Origin: Acidimicrobiia bacterium
GTDB lineage: Bacteria; Actinomycetota; Acidimicrobiia; IMCC26256; JAGNEX01
Assembly: GCA_020637365.1 (NCBI GenBank)
Contig: JACJWE010000002.1
Span: 558,001 to 622,000 of the forward strand
Direction of reading: 5' to 3'
Length of the DNA stretch: 64,000 nt
Shown: in pieces, positions 1 to 8,879 of the stretch
How positions within the stretch are numbered: position 1 is the first letter of the stretch
How the letters are laid out: the number at the start of each line of letters is the position of its first letter
Translations under genes and position numbers: made by a program
The notes under the pieces: generated by a model
The model's input: the letters and a program-made list of their open reading frames with translations, nothing else
What the model was told of the DNA's origin: nothing
Database searches by the model: none

Positions 1-251
1 GAGCACAGGGTTCGGGTTCGGGAACAGCGTCCACATGGCAATGGGAAGCCCGCCGATGGCCAGCACCCGTGGCTCATGCCGTCGCCGTAACCGCGATGTC
101 CCAACCCCTCCCGGTTGCTCGCCCTCGACCCCCTGCACCACCGCGGGTCGGCGTCCGATCTCGGTCGGCGGAAGTGCAGCAGACCTCGGCGCTGTCGGGT
201 CGGCCCACCCTGCAACCCCGGCACCGTGAGCGGACGGGGGGCGTGAGGCCG

Positions 252-371
252 ATGTCTGTGACAGCTGCCAAACGAGCCGCCGCGCATCGCCGCCGGATCG
301 CTTGGGTAGGCCTTGGCAGCGCTGGCGCATTTCTCACCCTCTTCGCCTCGATGGCCCTGCATCTTCAGTAG
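252..371 (+). CDS. Possible small membrane protein (39 aa)
   Basis: A short open frame starts at an ATG eight bases after a GTGAGG stretch that could serve as ribosome binding site. It encodes 39 residues: a basic Lys/Arg/His-rich N-terminus and one hydrophobic segment (about residues 19-36). The frame stays open upstream to about position 69, but that part is Pro/Arg-rich and looks non-coding. No family is recognised. It could be a small membrane subunit of the following redox locus or a chance frame; positions 1-250 show no gene I can support. Confidence 0.25.
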   Translation: MSVTAAKRAAAHRRRIAWVGLGSAGAFLTLFASMALHLQ

Positions 372-544
372 GGCGAACGACCAGATCTTTGGGTTGATCT
401 TCCCGAGTAACCCAGACACCGATCAATCCTGGGCAAGCCCCTTGTTTCACTCCCGGTCCTACGCCCTAACCACAGCAACATCACCACGACGCCTATGTGT
501 GTCTTTGTCAGAAGTCCGAGACTTCAGAAAAGGAAATTGCTCAA

Positions 545-1447
545 ATGAAAGCTCCCCTGACCAAACAAAAACTCGCTGCTGCTGGAGTAGCAGCGATCGT
601 CGCCCTCGGAGCCGGTGCCACAGCGGTGACCGCAACACTTGGTGCGGCGGACCAACAGGCCGACGGCGACACGACAACGTCGACAATCGTGAGCGAATCC
701 ACCCCATCGACCAACCCAAGCTCGAACGGCACGTCTGCGCCCAATTCGACCGATGCCGGGTGGCCCGACACCGCCAAACCGGAGGCGGGCTCCAATCCAT
801 GCTCCACAGATGGAGCGGGCCAGGGGTTGGGAAACCGCTACCCCGACGGTGACCACGCCGAAATGGGTGACCACGCCGAAATGGGTGACCACGACGGCGA
901 CCACGCCGAGATGGGCGAACGTGGCGACCACGACGGAGATTTCGACAGAGATCACGAGTCCGATGACAAGGAGTCCGATGACGGCCAGTCCGGCCGCTCA
1001 CAAGCAGATGAAGCAGATGGCGCAAAAGGCGACTCGGTGCGAACGAGTCAAACCGATTCCGCCGACCACAAACGCCCCTGCAGCCCTGAGGAAATGGCTG
1101 GTCGCCAGGGAATGGGTGAACGCGGCGACCACGACGGAGATTTGGGCGGAGATTTCGACGGAGATCACGAAACCGACGATGAATCTGGGCAGCAACAGGG
1201 CCAAGCGCCGACGGGCACCCCTGGGCTACCTGGACAAATGCCCGAAAGCGGCGACATGCCCGGACGCCGCGGCGGTATGGGCCAAGCCAATACCGACTCC
1301 AACGGTCAGGGTCAGACACCAAACGTCGGAAATGCACCGCAATCAAACGACGGAACCAACAACGGCAACACCGGTAGGGGAGAATCTGGCACGAGCCAGA
1401 CACCAGGGATGCAACAGCGCAGCCACTCCCAATCCTCAGGAAGCTAG
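545..1447 (+). CDS. Secreted Asp/His/Gly-rich repeat protein
   Basis: The 300-residue product begins with a basic stretch and a hydrophobic Ala/Val/Gly segment (residues 5-33) that reads as an export signal. The rest is low complexity: a Ser/Thr/Asn-rich stretch, then repeats of the type GDHAEM and GDHDGDF (about residues 100-140 and again 190-220), then a Gly/Gln/Asn-rich tail. Alternating Asp, His and Glu suggests binding of divalent metal or another cation, but that is inference. It is followed eight bases later by the ApbE gene and lies upstream of a haem-type membrane protein and a sensor kinase whose outer loop has similar Asp-rich composition. It has no flavin-attachment motif of the D-x-x-[ST]-G-A-[ST] type, so it is not an obvious ApbE substrate. 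No named family is recognised. Confidence 0.7.
   Translation: MKAPLTKQKLAAAGVAAIVALGAGATAVTATLGAADQQADGDTTTSTIVSESTPSTNPSSNGTSAPNSTDAGWPDTAKPEAGSNPCSTDGAGQGLGNRYPDGDHAEMGDHAEMGDHDGDHAEMGERGDHDGDFDRDHESDDKESDDGQSGRSQADEADGAKGDSVRTSQTDSADHKRPCSPEEMAGRQGMGERGDHDGDLGGDFDGDHETDDESGQQQGQAPTGTPGLPGQMPESGDMPGRRGGMGQANTDSNGQGQTPNVGNAPQSNDGTNNGNTGRGESGTSQTPGMQQRSHSQSSGS
848..1170 (+). repeat. Tandem and duplicated repeats coding for GDHAEM/GDHDGD units
   Basis: An 18-base unit (GGTGACCACGCCGAAATG) occurs at 848-865 and 866-883, with a diverged copy at 896-913. A 32-base block at 911-942 recurs at 1112-1143 with two mismatches, and the following TTCGACRGAGATCACGA recurs at 941-957 and 1154-1170. All lie in frame in the secreted repeat protein, so copy number can change without a frameshift. 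Confidence 0.85.
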
Positions 1448-1454
1448 ATAGACA

Positions 1455-2567
1455 ATGCGACTCCGATCGAACCGCCCCAATTTCCTAGCGATGGCACCCT
1501 TCGTGCGCACGGACGGAAGCGGAGACCCCTCAGATGCGTTTGCCGATCTCGTAGGTCTCGAAGGCCTCACCGACGATCGTTTCCGCCGCTCAGCAGGGCA
1601 AGAAAGCCAGCGACGAATCCCAGCCATGGGCTCACAAGCGCATCTCGTTGTGCACGGTGACCCACGGTTGGTCGACGGGGCGGTCGATCGGTTGTCACAG
1701 CTTGAAGATCTCTGGAGTCGGTTTCTGCCCGACAGCGATATCAGCCGGATCAACCGGGCTGATGGAGCACCCACACGGGTCGCCGCCGAGACCATCGCGG
1801 TGCTCGAACTCGCCGTCGCTGGCTGGACACGATCGTACGGGCGTTTCGACCCGACCATGGGTGTCCAGATGAACGACGCTGGCTATGACCGGCCACGCTC
1901 GTGGCAGGACTGGGAGAACCCAGACCTCGATACCGACTCTTCTGGCAGCACATCTGGCCCGGCACCCTCTGGGAACGCCTCCCCCCAGGGCGGTGCCGGG
2001 CCGCTGCCCTCAGCCGTACCGGACCTCGTTATCGATGCCGCCCGCAGCACGGTGACGCTGCCGGTGGGCTACCAACTTGACCTCGGTGGAATCGGCAAGG
2101 GAGCTGCAGCCGATGTGATCGTCACCGAGCTGATCAACCAAGGCGCCGACGGAGCGCTCGCCAATATCGGCGGCGACGTGCGGGTCAGCGGGATCCCCGC
2201 CGACGGTGGCTCCTGGCGCCTCCTGGTCAGTGAAGCCGCGGTACGCCAAGAGCCTTTGGCAACCGCCATCTTGTCGTCGGGTGGGCTTGCCACCAGCACC
2301 ACCCGACGACGCCGTTGGGGCAACGATGGGCACCAGGTCCATCACCTGCTGAACCCAGCGACGGGCGTCTGCACCGACGATCGACGAGAGAGCTCGGTCG
2401 TACTCGCCTCGGTGATTGCACACACCGCCGCCGGGGCGGAAGTCGCCACCAAATCGTTCCTCGTGGGCGGTCTTAACACCAAGGTTGAAGGTGTTCGGGC
2501 CGCGCTATTGATCACCGCCGACGGCACTATTCACCGCCGCGGCCAAGCGGAGGAGTTATTCATATGA
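1455..2567 (+). CDS. apbE: FAD:protein FMN transferase (ApbE family)
   Basis: A 370-residue ApbE-family protein, expected to attach FMN covalently to Thr/Ser of extracytoplasmic flavoproteins, using FAD and Mg2+. Family signatures seen: the start of the domain at about residue 58 (MGSQAHLVV), the DLGGIGKGAAAD motif near residue 210, NIGGDVRVSG, the GGLATSTT/RRRW region and HHLLNPATG near residue 295. The first 57 residues are extra and carry no clear signal peptide or lipobox, unlike many exported ApbE proteins. An AGGAAG sequence about nine bases before the ATG supports the start. The stop overlaps the next gene (ATGA), so the two are translationally coupled. Its acceptor protein is not visible in this window. 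Confidence 0.9.
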   Translation: MRLRSNRPNFLAMAPFVRTDGSGDPSDAFADLVGLEGLTDDRFRRSAGQESQRRIPAMGSQAHLVVHGDPRLVDGAVDRLSQLEDLWSRFLPDSDISRINRADGAPTRVAAETIAVLELAVAGWTRSYGRFDPTMGVQMNDAGYDRPRSWQDWENPDLDTDSSGSTSGPAPSGNASPQGGAGPLPSAVPDLVIDAARSTVTLPVGYQLDLGGIGKGAAADVIVTELINQGADGALANIGGDVRVSGIPADGGSWRLLVSEAAVRQEPLATAILSSGGLATSTTRRRRWGNDGHQVHHLLNPATGVCTDDRRESSVVLASVIAHTAAGAEVATKSFLVGGLNTKVEGVRAALLITADGTIHRRGQAEELFI

Positions 2568-3262
2568 CCGCCGAAACATGGTGGTACCTGGCCCGGTCGA
2601 GTGGCATTGTCGCAATGGTTTTGTCCGGACTCTCGGTGTTGTGGGGGTTGAGCGCGTCAGGTCGTTTCCTGAAACAACGCTTCACCAAGGCGTCGCTCGT
2701 CGACACGCACAAGGTTCTCGGCGCCGCCGCCCTGGTCTTTACCTGCGGACATATCGCGTCGATCATCATGAACGCACACCAAGGTTTCACGGTGGCAGAC
2801 GCGTTCATCCCGTTCAGATCGCCGTTCTCAGCGAACGCGATCGCCTGGGGTATTTGCGCCTTCTACCTGCTGATTGCGGTCGAAGTGTCATCGCTGTACA
2901 TGAAGCACATCCCTCGCCGACTCTGGAAGGGAATCCACCTATCCAGCTATGTCGTCTTCTTCGCTGGCATCATGCACGGCGCAGGTGCCGGGACGGACGC
3001 TGGCGAACCCGCCTACGTCGCTGGGGCCGTGCTGTTCACTGCGGTGATCTCGGTCATGACCGTTCTTCGGATCTTGAAGAGCGTGCCGAGCAGCGGCGTT
3101 CCTCAGAGTCACACGAACGCGGTTCGGCTCCACGCTCACACGCAGGGTTCTCCGGTTGCCGCCACGGGACAGCACGTCGACGTCGAGTCAGTCTTCGCTG
3201 GAAACGCCGCCTTCGGTGGTGAACCACTGTTTGCCCCGCCTGTCACGCCAGACCGACCCTGA
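2564..3262 (+). CDS. Ferric reductase-like transmembrane protein
   Basis: A 232-residue membrane protein with about five or six hydrophobic segments in residues 5-165 and conserved-looking histidines (in the segments around VDTHKVLG, CGHIASI, HLSSYVVF and IMHGAG) that would ligate haem, as in the ferric reductase/YedZ-like transmembrane family. The C-terminal 50 residues are polar and may be cytoplasmic or periplasmic. No FAD/NADPH-binding domain is fused, so it would be an electron conduit rather than a full reductase. It overlaps apbE by four bases. Together they resemble extracytosolic flavin electron-transfer modules; the specific electron acceptor is unknown. Confidence 0.75.
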   Translation: MTAETWWYLARSSGIVAMVLSGLSVLWGLSASGRFLKQRFTKASLVDTHKVLGAAALVFTCGHIASIIMNAHQGFTVADAFIPFRSPFSANAIAWGICAFYLLIAVEVSSLYMKHIPRRLWKGIHLSSYVVFFAGIMHGAGAGTDAGEPAYVAGAVLFTAVISVMTVLRILKSVPSSGVPQSHTNAVRLHAHTQGSPVAATGQHVDVESVFAGNAAFGGEPLFAPPVTPDRP

Positions 3263-3473
3263 AACCAGGGCCGGTTCCAAGTCCGCCCTGTGTTATCGAT
3301 GGCGGCACGCGGTCGTTGCACGAAGCCGCAAACCCGCTGGTGCATGTGGATTTGCTGGTCCCAGCATGGGTGCGACGGATAGGCGTGCTGCGGCCCTTCG
3401 AGGTTGAACTCAGGTCCACTCCGGGTGGATTGGGGCAGAATGCGGGGCGAAGCGTCCTAGCCGACGAGGTGTC

Positions 3474-3650
3474 GTGAGCGAGATCATCAATCCACAAAGC
3501 GATACGGGAGCGCTCGTTCAGGTGCTGCTGATCATCGTGATGTGGTCCATCGCGTTTCATGTCGCCCGCAGCGACAAGGAAGCGCGCCTTTTGATCACGG
3601 GGATCGCCCTGTGCCTCATCGCATGGAGGGCGCTCCAAGCGGTGCATTAA
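3474..3650 (+). CDS. Small membrane protein (58 aa)
   Basis: A GTG start following a gACGAGGT sequence opens a 58-residue frame ending in TAA. It has two hydrophobic segments (about residues 12-26 and 37-52) separated by the charged loop ARSDKEAR, a sensible inside-positive hairpin layout. It sits alone between the ferric-reductase-like gene and the response regulator. No family is recognised; composition looks protein-like rather than random. Confidence 0.5.
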   Translation: MSEIINPQSDTGALVQVLLIIVMWSIAFHVARSDKEARLLITGIALCLIAWRALQAVH

Positions 3651-3791
3651 ACGCTGCTAGCGGTTCTGGAAAGCATCTGCTCCTGAGTTCACGCTCACTC
3701 CCGTGGCTATGTCTCCGACAGAGCCAACAGGCATCATCTCGATGCATGTCCTCAGAAATATGGGCCGAACGAAGGGTGGGCCCGGGGCCGC

Positions 3792-3838
3792 GGTTCATCT
3801 TCAGGTTCGGTTCAGACTTGGTTGGGCATGCTTGTTCA
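3792..3838 (+). promoter_or_regulatory. GGTTCA-type direct repeats upstream of response regulator gene
   Basis: Within the 294-base gap before the response regulator, GGTTC-like words occur at 3792, 3804, 3809 and 3820, with a related TTGTTCA at 3832. The last spacings are near 11 bases, as in sites bound by OmpR/PhoB-type dimers. This could be an autoregulatory site; the evidence is only the repeat pattern. The rest of this gap holds nothing else I can support. Confidence 0.3.
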
Positions 3839-3944
3839 AGGCGAAGGCTCAAACCCGCAACGATGGGCTGACATAGCCTTCGACGAAGCAGCATTTCGCG
3901 CAGCCGACGAACGCGTCGGCAGCACACACACGTCTTGAGCCGAT

Positions 3945-4829
3945 ATGAGAATCCTGATCGTTGAAGATGAACAGAATCTGGCCGATGCGCTCGCTCAGGG
4001 TCTTCAGCATGAGGGCTTCGCGGTGGACGTTGCCTACGACGGCGAACAGGGTCTGTGGCTGGCTACTGAAGAACCGTATGACGCGATCATCCTCGACGTC
4101 ATGCTGCCCAAGATGAACGGCTTTTTGGTTTGTCGAACACTTCGCGATCGCGAGATTTGGACTCCGGTTTTGATGCTGACGGCCAAGGATGGCGAGTGGG
4201 ATGAGGCCGAGGGGCTCGATACGGGCGCTGATGACTACATGACCAAGCCGTTTTCGCTGGTCGTATTGCTCGCTCGGTTGCGGTCGCTGTTGCGCCGATC
4301 GAGCACCCCGCGGCCCACCAGCATGCGCGTCGGCGATCTGACGTTGAACCCGGCGAGCAAGCTGGTCACCCGGGGAGAGACACAGGTGCCGCTGACCAGC
4401 CGAGAGTTTGCGATCCTCGAACTGCTGATGGCGCGGGCTGGCGATGTTCTCTCAAAGACCGACATTCTCTCCAAAGTGTGGGACTTCGCGTTCGACGGCG
4501 ACGTCAACATCGTCGAGGTGTATGTCAGTTCGTTGCGCAAAAAGATCGACACACCGTTTGGTGCCCAGACGATTCGTACGGTCCGTGGACATGGCTACTG
4601 CATCGACCCGGACCCTTCTGCGGACGTGGACTCAGCGGATGGCCCACAAGACGACTCCAAAGACAGCGCCCCTGGTGAGCTCACGTCGTCAAGATCGGCA
4701 TCCGCAACGACGGCGGGGTCTGGATTGCCGAACGGCGCAGAATCGGCCGTCGACGCCAAAGCCGAGGCTACCGCTCTTCGCAGGGCTCTACGCCGCCAAC
4801 GCCGCGCCGCCCGATCCGACCGGCAATGA
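3945..4829 (+). CDS. OmpR/PhoB-family response regulator
   Basis: A 294-residue DNA-binding regulator. Residues 1-120 form a receiver domain with the acidic pocket EDE near the start, the phospho-acceptor Asp in LDVMLPK (about residue 51), the switch Thr/Lys in MLTAKD and TKPF. Residues about 128-222 form the winged-helix output domain (SREFAILELL to VRGHGYCI). Unusually, about 70 further residues follow: Asp/Ser/Ala-rich, ending in an Arg-rich stretch. The stop overlaps the kinase start by four bases, so the pair is co-translated. The likely role is control of the adjoining redox/cation genes, which is inference from position. Confidence 0.92.
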   Translation: MRILIVEDEQNLADALAQGLQHEGFAVDVAYDGEQGLWLATEEPYDAIILDVMLPKMNGFLVCRTLRDREIWTPVLMLTAKDGEWDEAEGLDTGADDYMTKPFSLVVLLARLRSLLRRSSTPRPTSMRVGDLTLNPASKLVTRGETQVPLTSREFAILELLMARAGDVLSKTDILSKVWDFAFDGDVNIVEVYVSSLRKKIDTPFGAQTIRTVRGHGYCIDPDPSADVDSADGPQDDSKDSAPGELTSSRSASATTAGSGLPNGAESAVDAKAEATALRRALRRQRRAARSDRQ

Positions 4830-6379
4830 GCGCCTGGTGGCGACGTCATCCGCTGGGCATTCGCGGCCGAAGCACCCTTGCAGCGGTGCTGATCGTCGCG
4901 GTTGTCCTGTCAGCGGGAGCGGGCCTCTTTGCGTGGGCGGTGGAACGGTCGTTGTTGTCCGATCTGGATCGCACGATCGAACAGGCCGCGACCGACCGGG
5001 CTCAGTTGTTGAGCGGTGGTGCCGATCCAGCGAGCCTGGTAAGCGCCGGCCCTAACGAATCCTTCGTGATCATCTCTTCAGATGAAGGCACTCTCGCTCA
5101 GGGTGGCTTCCTGCAGCCGACCGGCAAGGTGCCGAAACCTCGCCCGGACCACGTCGACGAATACCGACTCGACGTGAGGGAAATGGAAGCCGACGAACGG
5201 TCCTGGCATGACGGCGATCGCGACCACCACGGTTCCCCAACCGCAGGACCAACGGGTCCGGGCTCGACGTCAAGTGTCACGACCGCCAACTTCGACGACG
5301 ATTTCGTCATTCACGACGGGGACGGCGACGCCGGGGACGATGGGGACGACGACGACGAACAAGCGACCAGGGTGCGACTCGCGTCGGCGACGACGAATAC
5401 CGACACCTATGGCGAGGTCACCGTTCTGGTCGGCTCGGCCCGTGACAACGTCGGATCGGCTTTGAAATCGGTCACCAGAACGCTGATTTGGGGAGTACTC
5501 GCAACCATCGCCCTGGTCGGGCTGGCCGTTTGGTGGGCTTCCCGACGAGCGTTGCGGCCCGTCGAAGCCGCCGCTCGGAGCGCCGCCACCATTAGCGACG
5601 CGGGCGACCCCACACGGCTGAGCTCACCCGGGACCGGAGATGAGATCGACCATCTGATCACCACGCTCAACGACATGCTCGACCGGTTAGCGGCACAAGA
5701 CACCGCCCAACGACGCTTTGTCGCCGATGCGTCACACGAGTTGAAGAGCCCTGTCGCCAGCTTGGCGTTGCTCGCAGAAACCACCACCTTGGACGACCCC
5801 CGTTGGCCCCAGGTACAACATCGAATGATGGACGAAGCGCGCCGACTCGGCACCACCGTTGAGGACCTTCTGTTCTTGGCGAGCCGGGACGAGGGCCGTT
5901 CGTTGAGATCCGAAAAGCTTTTCAGCCTGGATGACCTGTTGTTTGACGAGGCCGCCCATGTCACCCTCCGCTTCGATGGACGGGTCGATATCAGCGGCAT
6001 ACAGCCGACCGAAGCGTTCGGAGCACCGAACGAAATTCGACGGGTCATCCGCAATTTGGCCGATAACGCGTCCCGGTACGCCACCTCGGTGATCGCGCTC
6101 GCCTGCGGAACGGATGGCTCTGGAACGTGGTTCTCGGTCAGCGACGATGGGCCGGGCATCCCTGCCGAGCAGCGTGCGACGGTGTTCGACCGTTTTGTCC
6201 GCCTCGACGAGTCACGGACCAAAGCCGATCATCGCGGCCATGCGGGTCTGGGCTTGGCCATCGTGTCCGAGGTCGTCAAGGGTCATGGAGGATCTGTCGC
6301 GTTGAGCGATGCTCCGAATCTCGCTGAGGCGCCACGCCTCGGCACGCGGTTCTTGATTCACCTACCGAGCTCCCAGTGA
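4826..6379 (+). CDS. Sensor histidine kinase with Asp-rich outer loop
   Basis: A 517-residue membrane kinase. The first transmembrane helix spans about residues 12-37 and the second about residues 215-238. The intervening outer loop of roughly 170 residues is polar, contains a DGDRDHHG stretch and then a run of about 30 residues dominated by Asp and Gly (around 160-185), which suggests sensing of a cation. A HAMP-like linker follows, then the dimerisation domain with the H-box DASHELKSPV (about residue 303), the N-box NLADNASRYA, and ATP-lid motifs DDGPGIP and GHAGLGLAIV. It overlaps the response regulator by four bases. Asp-rich composition matches the secreted repeat protein of the same locus. 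Confidence 0.92.
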   Translation: MSAWWRRHPLGIRGRSTLAAVLIVAVVLSAGAGLFAWAVERSLLSDLDRTIEQAATDRAQLLSGGADPASLVSAGPNESFVIISSDEGTLAQGGFLQPTGKVPKPRPDHVDEYRLDVREMEADERSWHDGDRDHHGSPTAGPTGPGSTSSVTTANFDDDFVIHDGDGDAGDDGDDDDEQATRVRLASATTNTDTYGEVTVLVGSARDNVGSALKSVTRTLIWGVLATIALVGLAVWWASRRALRPVEAAARSAATISDAGDPTRLSSPGTGDEIDHLITTLNDMLDRLAAQDTAQRRFVADASHELKSPVASLALLAETTTLDDPRWPQVQHRMMDEARRLGTTVEDLLFLASRDEGRSLRSEKLFSLDDLLFDEAAHVTLRFDGRVDISGIQPTEAFGAPNEIRRVIRNLADNASRYATSVIALACGTDGSGTWFSVSDDGPGIPAEQRATVFDRFVRLDESRTKADHRGHAGLGLAIVSEVVKGHGGSVALSDAPNLAEAPRLGTRFLIHLPSSQ

Positions 6380-6520
6380 GAGGACGATCCGTCCTCATTT
6401 CGGTGGCGACACCCACATCGCCCCGGCGGGTAGCACCGTCAACGTTGCCAAGGGCACACGCGACGATCAAAGCTGGTTCACAGATAGCGAGCACGTGGAT
6501 CCGTTTGGCAATCTGAGCAG

Positions 6521-7483
6521 GTGAATGAGGGCAGCAAACGCGCAATCTTCGCCGCCTTTGCGGCCAACTTGGGTATAGCCATCGCCAAGTTCGTTGGGTT
6601 TCTCCTGACGGGGTCGGCTGGCCTGATGGCTGAGGCTGTCCATTCACTTGCCGATACCGGAAACCAAGCGTTGTTGCTGCTTGGCAGTAACAGGGCACGC
6701 CAACACCCCGACGATGAGCATCCGTTCGGCTTTGGTCGCGAACGTTACTTTTGGGCATTTGCGGTGGCGTTGGTGCTGTTCTCGATGGGCTGGCTGTTTG
6801 CTCTTTACGAGGGCATCAACAAGTTTCGCAATCCTCACGAAGTGGAATCGTTCGGCATCGCAATCGTCATCCTGTTGTTGGCGAGTGCACTCGACGGCTA
6901 CAGCCTGTGGACTGCGATCCAGGAATCTCGCAAGATCAAGCCGCCAGACATGGGGTGGTTCCGTTATATCCGAGAGTCCAAACAGCCCGAACTCACCGTC
7001 GTCCTACTCGAAGATTCGGGAGCGGAGATCGGCTTGTCGTTCGCCCTCGCCGGTGTCCTGCTCGCGCACTTCACGGGCGATCCACGATGGGATGCGGCCG
7101 GGTCTATCGCGATTGGATTGTTGCTGATCGTGATCGCGCTTCTACTCGCAAACGAGATGAAGAGCCTGCTGATCGGGGAGTCGGCGAGCCGTGACGACGT
7201 CGCCAAGATCCGCTCTGCAATCGAGGGTTCGAAGGACGTCGACGAACTCCTCCACCTGCGTACCGAGCACCTCGGTCCAGACGACATCATGATCGCCGCG
7301 AAGATCGAGTACGACTCCCGGCTCACATTCGATGAGGTCACCCGCGCGATCAATACCACTGAAGCCAACATCCGTCGGGTCGTGCCCGCCGCGCGGATCA
7401 TCTACATCGAACCAGATGTACACCGCACACCAGAGGAACTAGCTGCTGAACACCGCAGCGATGCAAACAGATCGGCCATCTGA
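6521..7483 (+). CDS. Cation diffusion facilitator family transporter
   Basis: A 320-residue membrane protein of the CDF (zinc/iron/manganese efflux) family. It shows six hydrophobic segments in residues 8-215, the family motif AEAVHSLADTGNQ in the second helix (His and Asp in the metal site), DEHPFGFGRERYFW in the following loop, and a C-terminal cytoplasmic domain of about 100 residues. In the helix that usually reads HxxxD the sequence is EDSGAE, so one metal ligand differs from the classic ZitB/YiiP pattern. The start is GTG. It follows the sensor kinase by 140 bases on the same strand; metal efflux would fit a cation-sensing locus. Confidence 0.85.
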   Translation: MNEGSKRAIFAAFAANLGIAIAKFVGFLLTGSAGLMAEAVHSLADTGNQALLLLGSNRARQHPDDEHPFGFGRERYFWAFAVALVLFSMGWLFALYEGINKFRNPHEVESFGIAIVILLLASALDGYSLWTAIQESRKIKPPDMGWFRYIRESKQPELTVVLLEDSGAEIGLSFALAGVLLAHFTGDPRWDAAGSIAIGLLLIVIALLLANEMKSLLIGESASRDDVAKIRSAIEGSKDVDELLHLRTEHLGPDDIMIAAKIEYDSRLTFDEVTRAINTTEANIRRVVPAARIIYIEPDVHRTPEELAAEHRSDANRSAI

Positions 7484-7507
7484 GCCGAGACGTTTAACAC
7501 CACCCAC

Positions 7508-8879
7508 CTAGCTCGCATTTGGGGAGTCGGCCAAACGACGCAGAACAAGGTCCACTTGTGGACGCGGGCCGCGACGGGCGATCACCAACCTCGCCGACAT
7601 TCGTCCAAGCAGCCGATCTGCCAGGGCCAGGCCCAGACCATGCACGGCCGAATCAGCACCGAAATCCTCCCCCAGCCCGTAGCCAGACACGACTGTGTCC
7701 GCCACCACATCTGTGGGCTCACACGACTCGATGCGTGCGTCGCCGTCGCTGTCGGAATCGAATCCAGGACCCTCGTCACTCACCGAAATGACGACCGCGG
7801 GTGGAGAAACAACCAACCCCACTCGAACGACACCCTGGCCGTGTACCAGCGCATTATCGAGCACGACATCGAGCGCGTGACCCAACAACACCTCGTCGCC
7901 GATGACACCGGAACATTGACACTCGGTGTCGATGCGCAACAGGCGTCCCGCGCTCGCCAGAGGACCGTGCCAACGCCGTTCTGCCCCTCGGAGCACCGTC
8001 GCGACATCGAGATTCGCGGTCACGGGAACGGTCGCGGCTCGTGCCAGCGTCAACAGCTCGGTGATCGTCTGCTCAAGTCGATCGATGTCCTGGAGCGCTT
8101 CGCGCAACACCTGGGTCGAGTCGTCGCGGGGAAAGGCAAGCTCGGTTTCGATCGCCGCCCTCAAACCTGCGACAGGTGTCCGCAGCTGGTGTGGCGCGTC
8201 GGAACTAAACGCGCGCTCGCGTCATGACATCCTCGAGACGCTGGGAGGTCGTCATCAAAGCCGCGGACGCAGCGTCGAGCTCCGGCACACCCGTCGCCAG
8301 CGGCCGTGCATCAAAGCTGCCTTGACCAAGCGACACGACCGCCTCGGTGAGCTGAAGAACCGGACGTGCCAGGTCACGGGACACGATCACCGCTATCAGA
8401 GCGCCTAGACCAAACACCACAATGGCAAGTCCGACGATAAGACAGATCAGCCGCACACTGCGGGCGTTGCTTCCTGACGTCGGCTGCTGTGCCCTGATCG
8501 CTCCAACGACCTCTCTCATCGGCGGTGACTGGAACAGCGACGATACGACTGTCGCGTCTCTCGTCATCGGCGACACCGTTCGACAGTGCGTTCACCGTCG
8601 TCTGGTCGGCATGCGTCGGTCCGTCCCCACGACGAGATCACCAGACATGTCGTACAGAGCCAGCAGCGCACCGTCCTCACCTGCAGGCAGTTCGACCGGG
8701 TCGTTGTCCGTCGCATAGTCGGCGGGTACCGCGCGCCCAGCAAGAATTGCCTGCCGCTCCAACCGTAGCGTTGCCTCTTGATCGACAAACCGCTCGACGA
8801 GCACGCCAAGCGGAACGGCAAACAACAGGATTGACAGGGCCGTGATCGCAAGGATCGCGACGAGGATGCGACGCTTCAT
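7508..8879 (-). pseudogene. Sensor histidine kinase, three frameshifts
   Basis: Reading three frames together gives a complete kinase of about 455 residues: a first transmembrane helix just after MKRRILVAIL, an outer sensor loop, a second helix, a HAMP segment (SRDLARPVLQL), the H-box DAPHQLRTPVAG, and an ATPase domain with DEGPGFD and a GLGLALA box. The frame is broken near 8625, near 8510 and near 8210, each explained by a change of one or two bases; at 8210 one C missing from CGCGAG restores the reading LEDVMTRERAFSSDAPHQ. The start overlaps the upstream regulator stop (8876-8879). Either a decayed gene or a sequence with uncorrected indels. Confidence 0.8.

Noticed and set aside
1..60. 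Partial minus-strand gene running off the left edge (frame reading LPIAMWTLFPNPNPVL)
   Set aside because: Only about 20 residues are visible with no clear start codon or family signature, so it cannot be supported.
459..1403. Long minus-strand open frame opposite the repeat protein
   Set aside because: Arg/Cys-rich shadow of the plus-strand repeats, with no start signal or family pattern.
5407..6222. 271-residue minus-strand frame inside the sensor kinase gene
   Set aside because: It is the antisense shadow of a well-supported kinase; composition is Ser/Arg/Ala-rich without motifs.
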